From NCBI GenBank assembly GCA_030833315.1, contig JAURHM010000036.1:1-34382 (forward strand): a stretch of DNA of 34,382 nt, written 5' to 3'. The stretch's first letter is position 1. Every line of letters begins with the position of its first letter. Of this stretch, positions 16,805 through 27,800 are shown one piece after another. Under the pieces are notes generated by a model that was not told the DNA's origin, ran no database searches, and saw nothing but the letters and a program-made list of their open reading frames with translations. The translations under genes and the position numbers were made by a program. The DNA comes from Burkholderiales bacterium. Its GTDB lineage: Bacteria; Pseudomonadota; Gammaproteobacteria; Burkholderiales; SG8-41.

Positions 16805-17911
16805 ATGGCCAAAGGAAAATTCAGCCTTAACTTCGACGCCATTGAGGCTTTGTTCAAGCCCAAGATGCCGCCGTTGATTGGCGCAGACATCAGTTCATCG
16901 GCCGTCAAGATGGTCGAGATCATCGATGCAGGCAAAGGTGCCTACCGTCTCGAACGGTACGCCATTGAACCGCTGCCCACGGAATCGGTGGTCGAGGGCA
17001 ATATCAATAACCTGGATGCCGTGATCGAAGCCGTCAAGCGCTGTCACAAGCGCCTGGGCAGTAACCTCAAGAACCTCGCGCTGGCGCTGCCCAATGCGGC
17101 GGTCATCAGCAAGAAAATTCTCGTTCCCGCCGGACAGTCCGATGACGATCTCGGTCTGCAGGTGGAAACCGAAGCCAATCAGTACATCCCCTTTTCGCTG
17201 GACGAGGTTAACCTCGACTACCAGGTGGTCGGCCCCGCACCGAACAGCCCTGAAGACGTCGAAGTACTGATCGCCGCCTCCCGTAAAGACAAGATTGATG
17301 ACCGTATCGCCGTCGCTGAAGGTGCCGGACTGAAAGCCATGGTCATGGATGTGGACCTGTTTGCGGCACAGTCGGCGTTTGAGCTGATTGAAGCAACGAT
17401 GCCGGAGCGCGGTCGCGACCTGAATATTGCAATCGTCGATATCGGCGCCTCGACAATGACCGTCAATGTTCTGCGCAACGACCAGTCGGTCTACATGCGC
17501 GAACAGCCGTTCGGCGGCGGACAGCTGACCCAGGAAATCCAGAACAAATTCGGGCTTTCTTCCGAGGAAGCCGAAGCGGCGAAGCGGGCCGGCGGATTGC
17601 CTGAGAACTACGGATCCGAAGTACTGCTGCCTTTCCTCGATACCCTCGGTCTCGAAATTGCCCGCGGCATTCAGTTTTTCTTCTCGTCGACGCAATACAA
17701 CAAGGTTGACCACATCGTCCTTTGCGGCGGCTGCGCGGCAATTCCCGGCATTGCAGAAGCCGTAGCCAAACGCGCGCAGGTAGAAACCACAGTGGCCAAT
17801 CCGTTCGCGAACATGGGCATGTCGGCTCACATACGGCGCAAAAACCTGGAACATGACGCCCCTTCGCTGATGGTGGCCTGCGGCCTCGCGATGAGGAGAT
17901 TCGACAAATGA
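16805..17911 (+). CDS. pilM: Type IV pilus assembly ATPase-like protein PilM
   Basis: 368 residues, an actin/FtsA-like cytoplasmic protein that binds ATP and the N-terminal tail of PilN, linking the pilus platform to the cytoplasm. Visible motifs are the phosphate-1 loop LIGADISSSAVKMVEI (about residue 24 on), the phosphate-2 loop IAIVDIGASTMTVNVL, and the adenosine region IVLCGGCAAIPGIAEAVAKR. It is first of a pilMNOPQ operon; its stop overlaps the pilN start as ATGA. The ATG at 16805 gives MAKGKFSLNFDAIEALFKPKMPP, slightly longer than many homologues. The nearest GGGAG is about 17 bases upstream, too far for a normal Shine-Dalgarno. Confidence 0.95.
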   Translation: MAKGKFSLNFDAIEALFKPKMPPLIGADISSSAVKMVEIIDAGKGAYRLERYAIEPLPTESVVEGNINNLDAVIEAVKRCHKRLGSNLKNLALALPNAAVISKKILVPAGQSDDDLGLQVETEANQYIPFSLDEVNLDYQVVGPAPNSPEDVEVLIAASRKDKIDDRIAVAEGAGLKAMVMDVDLFAAQSAFELIEATMPERGRDLNIAIVDIGASTMTVNVLRNDQSVYMREQPFGGGQLTQEIQNKFGLSSEEAEAAKRAGGLPENYGSEVLLPFLDTLGLEIARGIQFFFSSTQYNKVDHIVLCGGCAAIPGIAEAVAKRAQVETTVANPFANMGMSAHIRRKNLEHDAPSLMVACGLAMRRFDK

Positions 17912-18489
17912 CCGCCCGCATCAATCTGCTGCCGCATCGCGAGATGCGGCGCACGCAGCAGCAACAGCATTTTTTTGTCATGCTGGGTGTGGTCGTGGCC
18001 ATCGGCGCCACGATCTGGTTCGGCGGACACACCTATCTGGAAAGCGCGCTTTCCAATCAGCAGGCGCGGAACAAATATCTTGAAGGCGAGATCGTCAAGA
18101 TCGACAAGGAAATCGCCGAGATCAAAAAGCTCAAGGAACAGATTGCCGCCCTGCTGAAACGCAAACAGGTGGTCGAAACGCTGCAGAGCAACCGGGCTGA
18201 AGTCGTTCACCTGCTGGATCAGCTGGTTCGTCAGCTGCCCGATGGCATGTATCTGAAAACCATCAAGCAGCAGGGCGCAAAAGTCACGATTTCCGGTTAC
18301 ACCCAGTCTCAAGCCCGCGTATCAACACTGATGCGCAACCTCGAAGGCTCCCAGTACTTGCAGAAAGCCAATCTGGTGGAAATCAAATCGGTAGCGACCG
18401 GCGGCCAGCGTCTCAACGAGTTCACGATGAACATCGAAATCACGCGCAACACCGAGCCCACCGACAAGAAAGCCGGGAAGAGGGGCTAA
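17908..18489 (+). CDS. pilN: Type IV pilus inner-membrane protein PilN
   Basis: 193 residues. The cytoplasmic tail carries the conserved PilM-docking motif INLLPHR (residues 5-11). A single membrane segment covers about 22-40, then a coiled coil (residues about 45-90, rich in Lys/Glu), then a periplasmic ferredoxin-like domain. PilN pairs with PilO through the coiled coil and fold and connects PilM to the PilP/PilQ complex. The start overlaps the pilM stop by four bases. Confidence 0.95.
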   Translation: MTARINLLPHREMRRTQQQQHFFVMLGVVVAIGATIWFGGHTYLESALSNQQARNKYLEGEIVKIDKEIAEIKKLKEQIAALLKRKQVVETLQSNRAEVVHLLDQLVRQLPDGMYLKTIKQQGAKVTISGYTQSQARVSTLMRNLEGSQYLQKANLVEIKSVATGGQRLNEFTMNIEITRNTEPTDKKAGKRG

Positions 18490-18492
18490 ATC

Positions 18493-19125
18493 ATGACTCT
18501 CGACGAACTCAAAAAGCTGGACCCCAACAAGATCGGCAGCTGGCCGATCCTGCCCAAACTCGGCGTTCTTCTGCTGTTGCTGATCGCACTGGTTGGTGCC
18601 AGCTACTGGTTTGACTGGCAGGACCAGCTGACGCGCATTGACGGCGAAAAAGCCAAGGAAGAACAGCTCCGCACGACGTTTCTCGATAAAAAGAAACAGG
18701 CCATTGACCTGCCGGCCTACCGCAAACAACTGGTGGACATCGAGTCGCAGTTCGGCGCACTGCTGAAACAGTTGCCGGGCAAATCCGAAATGGATGCGCT
18801 GCTGACCGATATCAACCAGGCAGGTCTCGGCCGCGGACTGCAGTTCGAACTGTTTCGCCCGGCCGCAAACGAAATCACCGGCGACTTTTATGCCGAGCTG
18901 CCAATCACCGTGCGGGTAACTGGTAATTATCACGACCTGGGTGCCTTTGCCAGTGACATCGGCAGGCTCTCGCGCATTGTTACGCTGAACGATATTTCGC
19001 TGGCCTCCGGCAAGGATGGGCTGACGCTGGATGCCGTTGCGAAAACCTTCCGCTACCTGGACGACGGCGAAGTGGCAGCGGCACGCAAAGCCGCGACCAA
19101 ACCGGCAGCGGGAGCGAAAAAATGA
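18493..19125 (+). CDS. pilO: Type IV pilus inner-membrane protein PilO
   Basis: 210 residues. A short cytoplasmic start (MTLDELKKLDPNKIGSWP) is followed by one membrane segment at about 20-40, a coiled coil (about 42-90) and a periplasmic domain with LLKQLPGKSEMDALLTDINQAGLGRGL, typical of PilO. It forms heterodimers with PilN and contacts PilP. The tail after about 195 is Ala/Lys-rich (AARKAATKPAAGAKK). It starts 3 bases after pilN and its stop overlaps the pilP start. Confidence 0.95.
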   Translation: MTLDELKKLDPNKIGSWPILPKLGVLLLLLIALVGASYWFDWQDQLTRIDGEKAKEEQLRTTFLDKKKQAIDLPAYRKQLVDIESQFGALLKQLPGKSEMDALLTDINQAGLGRGLQFELFRPAANEITGDFYAELPITVRVTGNYHDLGAFASDIGRLSRIVTLNDISLASGKDGLTLDAVAKTFRYLDDGEVAAARKAATKPAAGAKK

Positions 19126-19652
19126 ACCTTAAAATCCTGATTGCAGTTCTGGGCTGTGCCGCTTTGCTTGCCGGCTGCAGTAATGAGGAGCATTCGGATC
19201 TGCGTCAATTCGTCAAGGAATCGGACAAATTGCCGGGCGGCCGGATTCAGCCGCTGCCTGAAGTCAAACCGTATGAGCCTTTTGCCTACAACGCCTACGA
19301 TCTGACGGATCCGTTCAAGCCGAGAAAAATCGAACCACCGAAATCGACGTCCAAAGGTGGACTGCAGCCGGACTTCAACCGTCCGCGCGAGGCTCTGGAA
19401 GCCTTCCCGCTGGAAAACCTGAAAATGGTCGGCACGCTGCAGCAGAAAGATAAGATATTTGCGCTGGTTAAGGCACCGGACAGCGCTCTTTACCGTGTGC
19501 GCCCGGGTAATTATCTGGGCCAGAACTTCGGGCGCATCGTCGGTATCTCGGAAACAGATATCAAACTGAAAGAAATTGTTCAGGACAGCGGCGGCAACTG
19601 GGAAGAAAAGGAACAGGCGCTGTTGCTGCAAGAACAGGGAGGCTCCAAATGA
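19122..19652 (+). CDS. pilP: Type IV pilus lipoprotein PilP
   Basis: 176 residues. A lipoprotein signal peptide ends with the lipobox LAGC, giving lipidation at Cys19. A flexible stretch (about 20-75) contains the PilN/PilO-binding region, and the C-terminal beta-sandwich (about 95-165; LENLKMVGTLQQKDKIFALVKAPDSALYRVRPGNYLGQNFG) is the part that contacts the secretin PilQ. Starts and ends with four-base overlaps with pilO and pilQ, so stoichiometry may depend on translational coupling. Confidence 0.95.
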   Translation: MNLKILIAVLGCAALLAGCSNEEHSDLRQFVKESDKLPGGRIQPLPEVKPYEPFAYNAYDLTDPFKPRKIEPPKSTSKGGLQPDFNRPREALEAFPLENLKMVGTLQQKDKIFALVKAPDSALYRVRPGNYLGQNFGRIVGISETDIKLKEIVQDSGGNWEEKEQALLLQEQGGSK

Positions 19653-21760
19653 TTCAGCTTTTCAAATTCATTGCTCGGGTTTCGAAACTGACTGTAGCGG
19701 CAGGGTTTGCCTTCGCCGCTGCCTCGGCTTATGCCCAGAACAGCATCGAAACCGTCAACGTTTCAGCGCAACAGGGCGGCTCGACGCTCGTGAAAATCAC
19801 GCTGAAAAGCGCCCCCGCCAGCACTCCGCCCAGCTTCGTGGTGAACAACCCGCCGCGAATCGCTTTCGATTTCCCGGGAACCACCAACGGCTCGGGTAAA
19901 ACCACCCATGAAATCGGCCAAGGCGACGTCCGCCGGATCAATATTGTCCAGGCCGGTGACCGTTCACGTCTGGTTCTTGAAACTTCAAAGCAGCTGGGCT
20001 ACGACGCCAGGATCGAGGGCAACACCGTTCTGGTGACCTTGGGCGGATCCTCGGCTGCGGGCACAACGCCAGCACCGGCCTCGCAGACTTTTGCACAGGT
20101 CAAACCGAGCGACGGCAAACACAGCCTTCGCGACGTTGATTTCCGCCGCGGCAGCACCGGTGAAGGTCGCGTCTTGGTTGATCTGTCCGACAACCAGGTC
20201 GGCATCGACCTGCGCACGCAAGGCCGTTCCCTGATCATCGACTTCCTTAACACCGCCGTTCCGAAAAATCTCACCCGCCGCCTGGATGTTGTTGATTTCG
20301 GCACTCCGGTTGAAAGCATCGAAACCTACGCACAGGGCAACGGCACGCGAATGGTCATCACGCCGCGCGGCGCCTGGGAGCACTCGGCTTACCAGACGGA
20401 CAACCGCTTCATCATCGAAGTCAAAAAAGTCGTTGATGACGGCAACCGGCTGGTTCAGCCCGGCTTCACCGGCGAAAAACTGTCGCTCAATTTCCAGAAC
20501 GTCGAGGTTCGTGCCGTGCTGCAGGTCATCGCCGACTTTACCGGCCTCAATGTCATCACCAGCGACACTGTCGGCGGCAGCCTGACCCTGCGTCTCAAAG
20601 ACGTACCCTGGGATCAGGCCCTGGACATCATCCTCCAGAGCAAAGGCCTCGACATGCGCAAGACCGGCAACGTGGTGTGGATCGCACCGCGCGACGAGTT
20701 GGCCACGCGTGAAAAGCTCGCATTGGAAGCGCGTTCGCAGATCGCCGATCTGGAACCCCTGCGCACCGAAAGCATTCAGGTCAACTATCAGAAAGCGGCC
20801 GAATTCCAGACGCTGCTATCGGATCCCAAGCAGCGGATCCTGTCGAAGCGCGGCAGTGCCGTGGTCGACGTGCGCTCCAATACGGTGTTCGTGCAGGACA
20901 CGCCATCGCGACTAGAGGAAGTCCGGAAGCTTCTGAAACAGATCGACGTCCCGGTCCGTCAAGTGATGATCGAATCGCGCATCGTTGAAGCAAACGATAC
21001 CTTCAGCCGCAATATCGGCGCCCGTCTGGGCTTTAATGACACCACCGGCCAGGGTTTCCGCCTGGGTAACGGCGGCGGCACCAATGCCTTGATCGGCGGC
21101 AGCACCAACGCCACCGCCTCTACCTCAGGTCAGTCCACGACCGCGAGAACTTTCAACGACGCGCTGTTCGTCAACCTGCCGGCGCAGGGCCTTTCGGGCG
21201 CCAATCCCGGCGTGTTCTCCTTCCTGCTGTTCAACGACAAGAGCACCAGGTTCCTGAACCTGGAACTGTCCGCGCTGCAGGCAGACGGTAAAGGCAAGAT
21301 CATCTCGAGTCCGCGCGTGATCACGGCCGACAAGGTTGAAGCCACGATCGAACAGGGCACGGAGATTCCTTACCAGCAGGCTACGTCCAGCGGTGCCACC
21401 AGCGTTGCCTTTCGCAAGGCCACGCTGTCGCTGAAAGTGAAGCCGCAGATCACGCCGGATGACAACGTGATCATGAACCTGAAAGTGAACAAGGATAGCG
21501 TCGGCACCAATACGCTGTCGGGCCCGTCCATCGACACCAAACAGGTGGCGACCGAAGTCCTGGTTGAAAACGGAGGCACGGTCGTCATCGGCGGCATCTA
21601 CACCCAGGACGAACGTTCGACGACCAACAAGGTGCCGGTTCTCGGCGACCTGCCCTTTGTCGGCTTCCTGTTCAAAAACAACCAGCGTGTGGATGACCGT
21701 CGCGAGCTGCTGATATTCATCTCACCAAAAGTCCTGAAAGACGCCGCGACACTGCGTTAA
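19649..21760 (+). CDS. pilQ: Type IV pilus outer-membrane secretin PilQ
   Basis: 703 residues. It forms the outer-membrane channel through which the pilus fibre passes, also used in DNA uptake. A signal peptide is cleaved after AYA (residue 29). Two AMIN domains bind peptidoglycan (about 32-110 and 150-245). An STN/N0 domain (KLSLNFQNVEVRAVLQVIADFTGLNVI, about 275-330) and an N1 domain precede the secretin core (about 420-700), with VIGGIYTQ and VPVLGDLPFVGFLFK near the end. A Gly/Asn/Thr-rich insertion at about 470-500 (GNGGGTNALIGGSTNATASTSGQ) is likely a flexible loop. It is last in the operon and is followed by a strong terminator. Confidence 0.96.
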   Translation: MIQLFKFIARVSKLTVAAGFAFAAASAYAQNSIETVNVSAQQGGSTLVKITLKSAPASTPPSFVVNNPPRIAFDFPGTTNGSGKTTHEIGQGDVRRINIVQAGDRSRLVLETSKQLGYDARIEGNTVLVTLGGSSAAGTTPAPASQTFAQVKPSDGKHSLRDVDFRRGSTGEGRVLVDLSDNQVGIDLRTQGRSLIIDFLNTAVPKNLTRRLDVVDFGTPVESIETYAQGNGTRMVITPRGAWEHSAYQTDNRFIIEVKKVVDDGNRLVQPGFTGEKLSLNFQNVEVRAVLQVIADFTGLNVITSDTVGGSLTLRLKDVPWDQALDIILQSKGLDMRKTGNVVWIAPRDELATREKLALEARSQIADLEPLRTESIQVNYQKAAEFQTLLSDPKQRILSKRGSAVVDVRSNTVFVQDTPSRLEEVRKLLKQIDVPVRQVMIESRIVEANDTFSRNIGARLGFNDTTGQGFRLGNGGGTNALIGGSTNATASTSGQSTTARTFNDALFVNLPAQGLSGANPGVFSFLLFNDKSTRFLNLELSALQADGKGKIISSPRVITADKVEATIEQGTEIPYQQATSSGATSVAFRKATLSLKVKPQITPDDNVIMNLKVNKDSVGTNTLSGPSIDTKQVATEVLVENGGTVVIGGIYTQDERSTTNKVPVLGDLPFVGFLFKNNQRVDDRRELLIFISPKVLKDAATLR

Positions 21761-21782
21761 TCCGTTTTCCGGATGATTCAAG

Positions 21783-21808
21783 GGGCGGCGCAACGCGCCG
21801 CCCTTTTT
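21783..21808 (+). terminator. Intrinsic terminator after pilQ
   Basis: A perfect 9-bp GC-rich stem (GGGCGGCGC at 21783-21791 with GCGCCGCCC at 21795-21803), a 3-base loop and five T. It closes the pilMNOPQ operon and separates it from aroK. Confidence 0.9.
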
Positions 21809-21860
21809 ATTGGCATTTGCAATACGGGCATTGCACCGCTTCGGCTAAAATCAGCTCATT

Positions 21861-22451
21861 ATGTCCAGCAACCAAAATCCGGTCGAAAACGCAACGGGCC
21901 CCGGCAATATTTTCCTGGTCGGCCTGATGGGCGCAGGCAAAACATCGGTCGGCCGCATGCTGGCCCGCCGCCTGAACATGGAATTTTTTGACGCCGATGC
22001 CGAGATCGAACGGATGACCGGCGTAAAAATCCCGGTGATTTTCGAGATCGAGGGCGAAGCTGGATTCCGCGTCCGCGAAGGAAAAATGATCGAGCAGCTG
22101 AGCGCGATGAACGGCATCGTACTGGCAACAGGCGGCGGCGCCGTAATTGCAGAAGCCAATCGCCGTTTTCTCAAAAGCCGCGGCCGGGTCATTTACCTGC
22201 GCGCGGCGCCTGAAGATCTGTGGCGGCGCACCCGCAGGGATCGCAACCGCCCGCTGCTGCAGACGGCGGACCCGCTGGGCAAACTGCGGACGCTGCACGA
22301 GCAACGTGATCCGCTGTACCGGGAAGTGGCTGATCTGATTGTCGATACCGGATCACAAAGCGTGGCGCACCTGACCTCAAAGATTCAGCAACTGTTGACG
22401 GATGGCAATACCAACGGCCCGCAACAGACAGCGGAGCAAACCCCGTCATGA
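21861..22451 (+). CDS. aroK: Shikimate kinase
   Basis: 196 residues. It phosphorylates shikimate with ATP in the pathway to chorismate and aromatic amino acids. The P-loop GLMGAGKTS spans 21-29, the shikimate-binding D44 and D46 lie in FFDADAEIE, Arg is in GFRVRE, ATGGGAV follows, and the lid region has [10 protein letters not shown]. The protein is somewhat longer than the core family because of an N-terminal extension of about 15 residues and a polar tail. A TAAAAT -10 candidate ends only 9 bases before the ATG at 21861, which would give a leaderless mRNA; no -35 was found and there is no Shine-Dalgarno. The stop overlaps the aroB start as ATGA. Confidence 0.95.
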   Translation: MSSNQNPVENATGPGNIFLVGLMGAGKTSVGRMLARRLNMEFFDADAEIERMTGVKIPVIFEIEGEAGFRVREGKMIEQLSAMNGIVLATGGGAVIAEANRRFLKSRGRVIYLRAAPEDLWRRTRRDRNRPLLQTADPLGKLRTLHEQRDPLYREVADLIVDTGSQSVAHLTSKIQQLLTDGNTNGPQQTAEQTPS

Positions 22452-23548
22452 ACAAACACAGCACACTGCACGTTGATCTTGCCGATCGCGGTTATCCGAT
22501 ACATATCGGTCCCGGGCTTCTCGATCAAGCCAATTTGGTAGCGGCCCATCTGCCGCAGCGTAAAGCCGTGATCATCACCAACACCGTGGTCGGTCCGCTG
22601 TATCTGGAAAAGCTCAAATCAGCGATTGCCGGACAACAGATTGCCGTGGATACCATATTGCTGCCGGACGGTGAGGAACACAAAAACTGGCAGACCCTGA
22701 ATCTGGTGTTTGATGCACTGCTGAAGAATCATGCCGAGCGTAAAACGACATTGATCGCGCTGGGTGGCGGCGTGATCGGTGATCTCGTCGGCTTCGCCGC
22801 GGCGACCTTTCAGCGCGGCGCTCCCTTCATACAGATTCCGACCACATTGCTGGCCCAGGTGGATTCTTCGGTCGGCGGAAAAACCGCGATCAATCACCCG
22901 CTGGGCAAAAACATGATCGGCGCTTTTTATCAGCCGCGTGCGGTGATTGCCGACACCGATACCCTCAAGACGCTGCCGCAACGGGAACTGGCCGCAGGTC
23001 TGGCGGAAATCATCAAATACGGATTAATCGGTGATGCCGTGTTTTTTGAATGGCTGGAATCCCATATGGATCAGCTGCTGGCGCGTGAACCCGCGGCACT
23101 GGCTCATGCCATCCACGTGTCCTGCCGCAACAAGGCAACAGTTGTGGCGGCGGATGAACGCGAAGAGGGTGTCCGCGCATTGCTCAACTTCGGACACACC
23201 TTCGGACATGCCATCGAATCCGGTCTGGGCTACGGCCAGTGGCTGCACGGCGAAGCTGTTGCCGCAGGCATGGTGATCGCCGCACGGGTCTCGCAGCGGA
23301 TGGGGCTGGTCGATGAAAGCTGTGTTTCGCGCACAGTGAAACTGCTGCAACGTGCCGGATTGCCGGTACGCGGACCTCGTCTGGGTGTTGAGCGTTACCT
23401 GGAACTGATGGGGCACGACAAAAAAGTCGAAGGCGGAAAAATCCGTTTCGTGTTGCTGAAAAAAATCGGTGGGGCGTTTGTCAGCGCTGCCGTTCCCGCT
23501 GAAACGCTGGCCATCGTCCTCGGCGGGGAGGGGGTTGATGATGTCTGA
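22448..23548 (+). CDS. aroB: 3-dehydroquinate synthase
   Basis: 366 residues, full length. It converts DAHP to 3-dehydroquinate with NAD and a metal ion. The NAD-binding part has LPDGEEHKN and [21 protein letters not shown]; the metal ligands are in [19 protein letters not shown] and [10 protein letters not shown]. The substrate site includes [17 protein letters not shown]. It acts in the shikimate pathway, two steps before the shikimate kinase reaction encoded by the gene overlapping its start. The 3' end overlaps the dgt start region by 11 bases and supplies its ribosome-binding sequence. Confidence 0.97.
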   Translation: MNKHSTLHVDLADRGYPIHIGPGLLDQANLVAAHLPQRKAVIITNTVVGPLYLEKLKSAIAGQQIAVDTILLPDGEEHKNWQTLNLVFDALLKNHAERKTTLIALGGGVIGDLVGFAAATFQRGAPFIQIPTTLLAQVDSSVGGKTAINHPLGKNMIGAFYQPRAVIADTDTLKTLPQRELAAGLAEIIKYGLIGDAVFFEWLESHMDQLLAREPAALAHAIHVSCRNKATVVAADEREEGVRALLNFGHTFGHAIESGLGYGQWLHGEAVAAGMVIAARVSQRMGLVDESCVSRTVKLLQRAGLPVRGPRLGVERYLELMGHDKKVEGGKIRFVLLKKIGGAFVSAAVPAETLAIVLGGEGVDDV

Positions 23549-24662
23549 ACTCGCGCCATACGCCGCTCACACCGAATCTTCACGCGGACGCCGATTCCGG
23601 GAAGCGCCGCCACGCGGACGCAGCGAATACCAGCGCGACCGCGACCGCATCATTCATTCCACCGGATTCCGCCGTCTTGAATACAAGACCCAGGTTTTCG
23701 TGAATCATGAAGGCGATCTGTTCCGCACCCGACTCACGCACAGCCTCGAAGTGGCGCAGATCGGCCGCTCGGTTGCGCGCCATCTGTCGCTGAGTGAAGA
23801 CCTCACCGAGGCCATCACGCTGGCACATGACCTCGGCCACACACCCTTCGGCCACAGCGGCCAGGATGCGCTCAACGATTGCATGAAGCCTTATGGCGGA
23901 TTCGAACACAACCTGCAGTCGCTGCGGGTTGTTGATGTACTGGAGCAGCGTTACGGCGCTTTCGACGGATTGAATCTCACGTTTGAAACCCGCGAAGGCA
24001 TCCTCAAGCACTGCTCGCTGAAAAATGCGCGGCTGCTGGGCGATGTCGGTGAACGTTTCATCCGCCGGCAACGGCCGGGACTTGAAGCCCAGATCGCCAA
24101 TCTCGCCGATGAAATCGCCTATAACAACCATGATGTCGATGACGGCCTGCGCTCGGGCCTGCTGGAGATGGAGCAGTTGGCGACAGTTGGGATTTTCCGC
24201 CGCCATATGCGTGCGGCGCTGAAAGCCTACCCGAAAATCGAAGGCCGCCGGCTGGTCCACGAGACGGTGCGCCGGATGATCGACACCTTGGTGACCGACC
24301 TGATCCGACAAAGCGCCGCAAGCATCCGCGCACACGCCCCCGCTTCCGTGGATGATGTGCGCAAGGCGCCGCCGATGATCCGCTTTTCACAGCGGATCCA
24401 GCAGGAACAGATTGAATTAAAACAGTTTCTTCGCAGCAACCTGTACCGGCATTACCGGGTATCGCGGATGAGCAGCAAGGCCCGCCGCATCATTACCGAC
24501 CTGTTCCAGGCCTTTCTGGCCGAACCCGGCCTGCTGCCGCCGGAATTCCAGACCCGCGCCGAGACCGACACCCCGCGCGCCATTGCCGACTACATCGCCG
24601 GCATGACGGACCGCTACGCCATCGTCGAACATCGACGCCTGTTTTCCATCGACGTCAGCTGA
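23538..24662 (+). CDS. dgt: Deoxyguanosinetriphosphate triphosphohydrolase-like protein
   Basis: 374 residues from the ATG at 23538. A second ATG follows at 23541, and the reading frame extends 69 bases upstream inside aroB, but GGGGAGGGGG sits 5-7 bases before this ATG. It is an HD-domain phosphohydrolase: H68 in [11 protein letters not shown]97-D98 in [13 protein letters not shown] and the later Asp in [10 protein letters not shown]. Enzymes of this family cleave dNTPs to nucleosides and triphosphate. At 374 residues it matches the short 'Dgt-like' type rather than E. coli Dgt (about 505). It is the third gene of aroK-aroB-dgt. Confidence 0.93.
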   Translation: MMSELAPYAAHTESSRGRRFREAPPRGRSEYQRDRDRIIHSTGFRRLEYKTQVFVNHEGDLFRTRLTHSLEVAQIGRSVARHLSLSEDLTEAITLAHDLGHTPFGHSGQDALNDCMKPYGGFEHNLQSLRVVDVLEQRYGAFDGLNLTFETREGILKHCSLKNARLLGDVGERFIRRQRPGLEAQIANLADEIAYNNHDVDDGLRSGLLEMEQLATVGIFRRHMRAALKAYPKIEGRRLVHETVRRMIDTLVTDLIRQSAASIRAHAPASVDDVRKAPPMIRFSQRIQQEQIELKQFLRSNLYRHYRVSRMSSKARRIITDLFQAFLAEPGLLPPEFQTRAETDTPRAIADYIAGMTDRYAIVEHRRLFSIDVS

Positions 24663-24693
24663 GATTTTCTCGCGGGCTGATTGCCGCTACCGG

Positions 24694-24722
24694 TTGAGCT
24701 AACCCCTTGATAACGGTAGACT
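24694..24722 (+). promoter_or_regulatory. Possible promoter for gltBD
   Basis: TTGAGC (24694-24699) and TAGACT (24717-24722) are 17 bases apart; each matches 4 of 6. This would give a leader of about 100 bases before the gltB ATG. A perfect TTGACA at 24751-24756 has no usable -10. The leader also contains the inverted repeat CAACAA/TTGTTG (24776-24781 and 24795-24800). Confidence 0.35.
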
Positions 24723-24830
24723 CACAGGGTTTCACTCCGTTTTTCGCGTTTTGACAATCCCGGCTTGTGGCGACGCAACAAGAATCGTTGCAAGTTGTTG
24801 ATTTTCAAAGTGTTTTTGACGAGGCTCACG

Positions 24831-27800
24831 ATGTCACACCCGAATTTGCCGGAACCCCAAGGTCTTTACGATGGCGCGCACGAGCACGATGCGTGCGGCG
24901 TCGGTTTTATTGCCAACATCAAAGGCAAGAAAAGCCACGACATCATCGAGCAAGGATTAACCATCCTCTGCAACCTGACGCACCGCGGTGCGGTCGGCGC
25001 GGATCCTAAAGCATCGGACGGTGCCGGCATCCTGATCCAGATTCCCGACGCGTTTTTCCGCGAGGAAATGGACAAGCAGGGCGTCAAACTGCCGCCCCCC
25101 GGCGAGTACGGTATCGGCATGATCTTCCTGCCGCGTGAACCGGCATCACGCCTCGCCTGCGAATATGAAATTGAACGCGCCATCAAGGATGAAGGTCAGG
25201 TGGTGCTCGGCTGGCGCGATGTTCCGGTGGACAGCGAAGATCTCGGCGAGTCGGTCAAAAAAGTGGAGCCGGTCATCCGACAGGTCTTCATCGGACGCAG
25301 CTCCGCGATCCGCGTCACCGATGCGCTCGAGCGCAAACTCTATGTCATCCGCAAAAGCGCGGGACATGCGATTCGCGCCCTGAAGCTCGCGCACAGCACG
25401 GAATTTTTCGTGCCGTCGATGTCGGCGCGTACCATCGTCTACAAAGGGATGCTGCTGCCTTCACAGGTCGGCACCTACTACCGCGATCTGCAGGATCCGC
25501 GTGTGGTCTCGGCGCTGGCGCTGGTGCACCAGCGTTTCTCGACCAACACTTTCCCGACCTGGGATCTGGCACACCCCTTCCGCATGATCGCCCACAACGG
25601 CGAAATCAACACCGTACGCGGCAACGTCAACTGGGTGCGTGCGCGCCAAGGCGCGATTTCCAGCCCGATTCTCGGCAAGGATCTCGACAAGCTGTGGCCG
25701 CTGATTTATCCGGGCCAGTCCGACTCGGCATCTTTCGACAATTCACTTGAACTGCTGGTGATGGGCGGCTATTCGATTGCGCACGCTGTGATGATGATGA
25801 TCCCCGAGGCGTGGGAAGGCCACACGCTGATGGATGCGAGCCGTCGCGCTTTCTACGAATACCACGCCGCGATGATGGAGCCGTGGGACGGTCCCGCAGC
25901 AATTGCATTCAGCGACGGCCGCCAGATCGGCGCCACCCTGGACCGCAACGGTCTGCGTCCGGCGCGTTACATCGTCACCGATGATGATCTGGTCATCATG
26001 GGTTCGGAATCCGGCTGCCTGCCGATTCCCGAAGAAAAAATCGTCAAGAAATGGCGCCTGCAGCCGGGCAAGATGTTCTTGGTCGACCTCGAAAAAGGCC
26101 GCATCATCGACGACAAGGAGCTCAAGGAATCGCTGGCTTCCGCAAAACCCTATGTCGAATGGATCGAGCGCATCCGCGTCAAACTGGATGACGTCGAAAG
26201 CCAGAAGGCGCAATCCGAGCGCAGCACAGTACCGCTGCTGGATCGCCAGCAGGCCTTCGGTTACACCCAGGAAGACATCAAGTTCATTCTCGCGCCGATG
26301 GCCGGCAACGGTGAAGAACCCATCGGCTCCATGGGCAACGATTCGCCGCTTGCAGTGCTTTCGACCAAGAACAAGAATCTGTATCAGTATTTTAAACAGC
26401 TGTTTGCTCAGGTGACCAATCCACCGATCGATCCGATCCGCGAAGAACTGGTCACCTCGCTGGTGTCGTTTATCGGCCCGAAACCCAATCTGCTCGGCAT
26501 CGATGAAACCAATCCACCAATCCGCCTCGAAGTCAGCCAGCCGGTGCTGGATTTCTTCGAGATGGAAAAAATCCGCAACATCGAGAGTTACACCGATGGC
26601 AAGTTCAAATCCTGCGAACTGAACATCACCTATCCCGTAGCCTGGGGCAAGGAAGCCATCGAGGCGCGGCTCGCCAGTCTAGCCGCCCAGGCCGAAGACG
26701 CAGTGCGCTCCGGCTATTCGATCATCATCATTTCCGACCGGCACATCGATCGCGACCATGTTGCGATTCCTGCACTACTCGCGCTGTCGACCATTCACCA
26801 CCACCTGGTCGACAAAGGCCTGCGCACCAGTGCCGGCCTCGTCGTCGAAACCGGATCGGCGCGTGAAGTGCATCACTTCGCATTGCTGGGTAGTTATGGC
26901 GCGGAAGCCGTGCACCCCTACCTGGCATTGGAAACCATGCTGCATCTCGCCGACAGCGGCCAGATCAACGGCGTGGACGGTTACAAGGCGATCAAGAATT
27001 TCGTCAAGGCCGTGGGCAAGGGCCTGCGCAAGGTGATGTCGAAAATGGGCATCTCCACCTACATGTCCTATACAGGCGCGCAGATATTTGAAGCCATCGG
27101 GCTGTCGAAGCCCTTGATCGAGAAATACTTCACCGGCACTTCGTCCAACGTCGGCGGTATCGGCATATTCGAAGTCGCCGATGAATCGATCCGTACCCAT
27201 CGCAGCGCTTTCGGCAAAGATCCGGTTCTGGCCGGCTCGCTCGACGCCGGCGGTGAATACGCCTGGCGTGCACGCGGCGAAGAACATATGTGGACGCCAG
27301 ATGCAATCGCCAAGCTGCAGCACGCAACCCGCGCCAACAGCGCATCGACCTATCGCGAATACGCCGACATCATCAACGATCAATCGAAGCGGCACATGAC
27401 GTTCCGTGGCCTGTTCGAATTCCGCTATGACCAGTGCAAACCGGTCGCCATCGAAGAAGTCGAACCGGCTGCGGAAATCGTCAAACGCTTCTCCACCGGC
27501 GCGATGTCGCTGGGATCGATTTCCACTGAAGCACACGCCACGCTGGCCTTGGCGATGAACCGTATCGGTGGCAAGTCGAACACCGGCGAGGGTGGTGAAG
27601 ACCGTCGGCGCTTTGCCCCGATCAAGGCTGGCGAAACCATGGCGTCGCGCCTGGGTAAAGACCGCTTTATCAGTGACATCGAAATCAAGGCCGGTGATTC
27701 GCTGAAATCCAAGATCAAGCAGGTTGCCTCGGGCCGTTTCGGCGTCACCGCCGAGTATCTGGCCAGCGCCGAACAGATCCAGATCAAGATGGCGCAGGGC

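Noticed and set aside
16895-17854. Minus-strand open frame of 319 codons opposite pilM
   Set aside because: PilM motifs on the plus strand are intact across the whole length; the antisense product looks like no known family.
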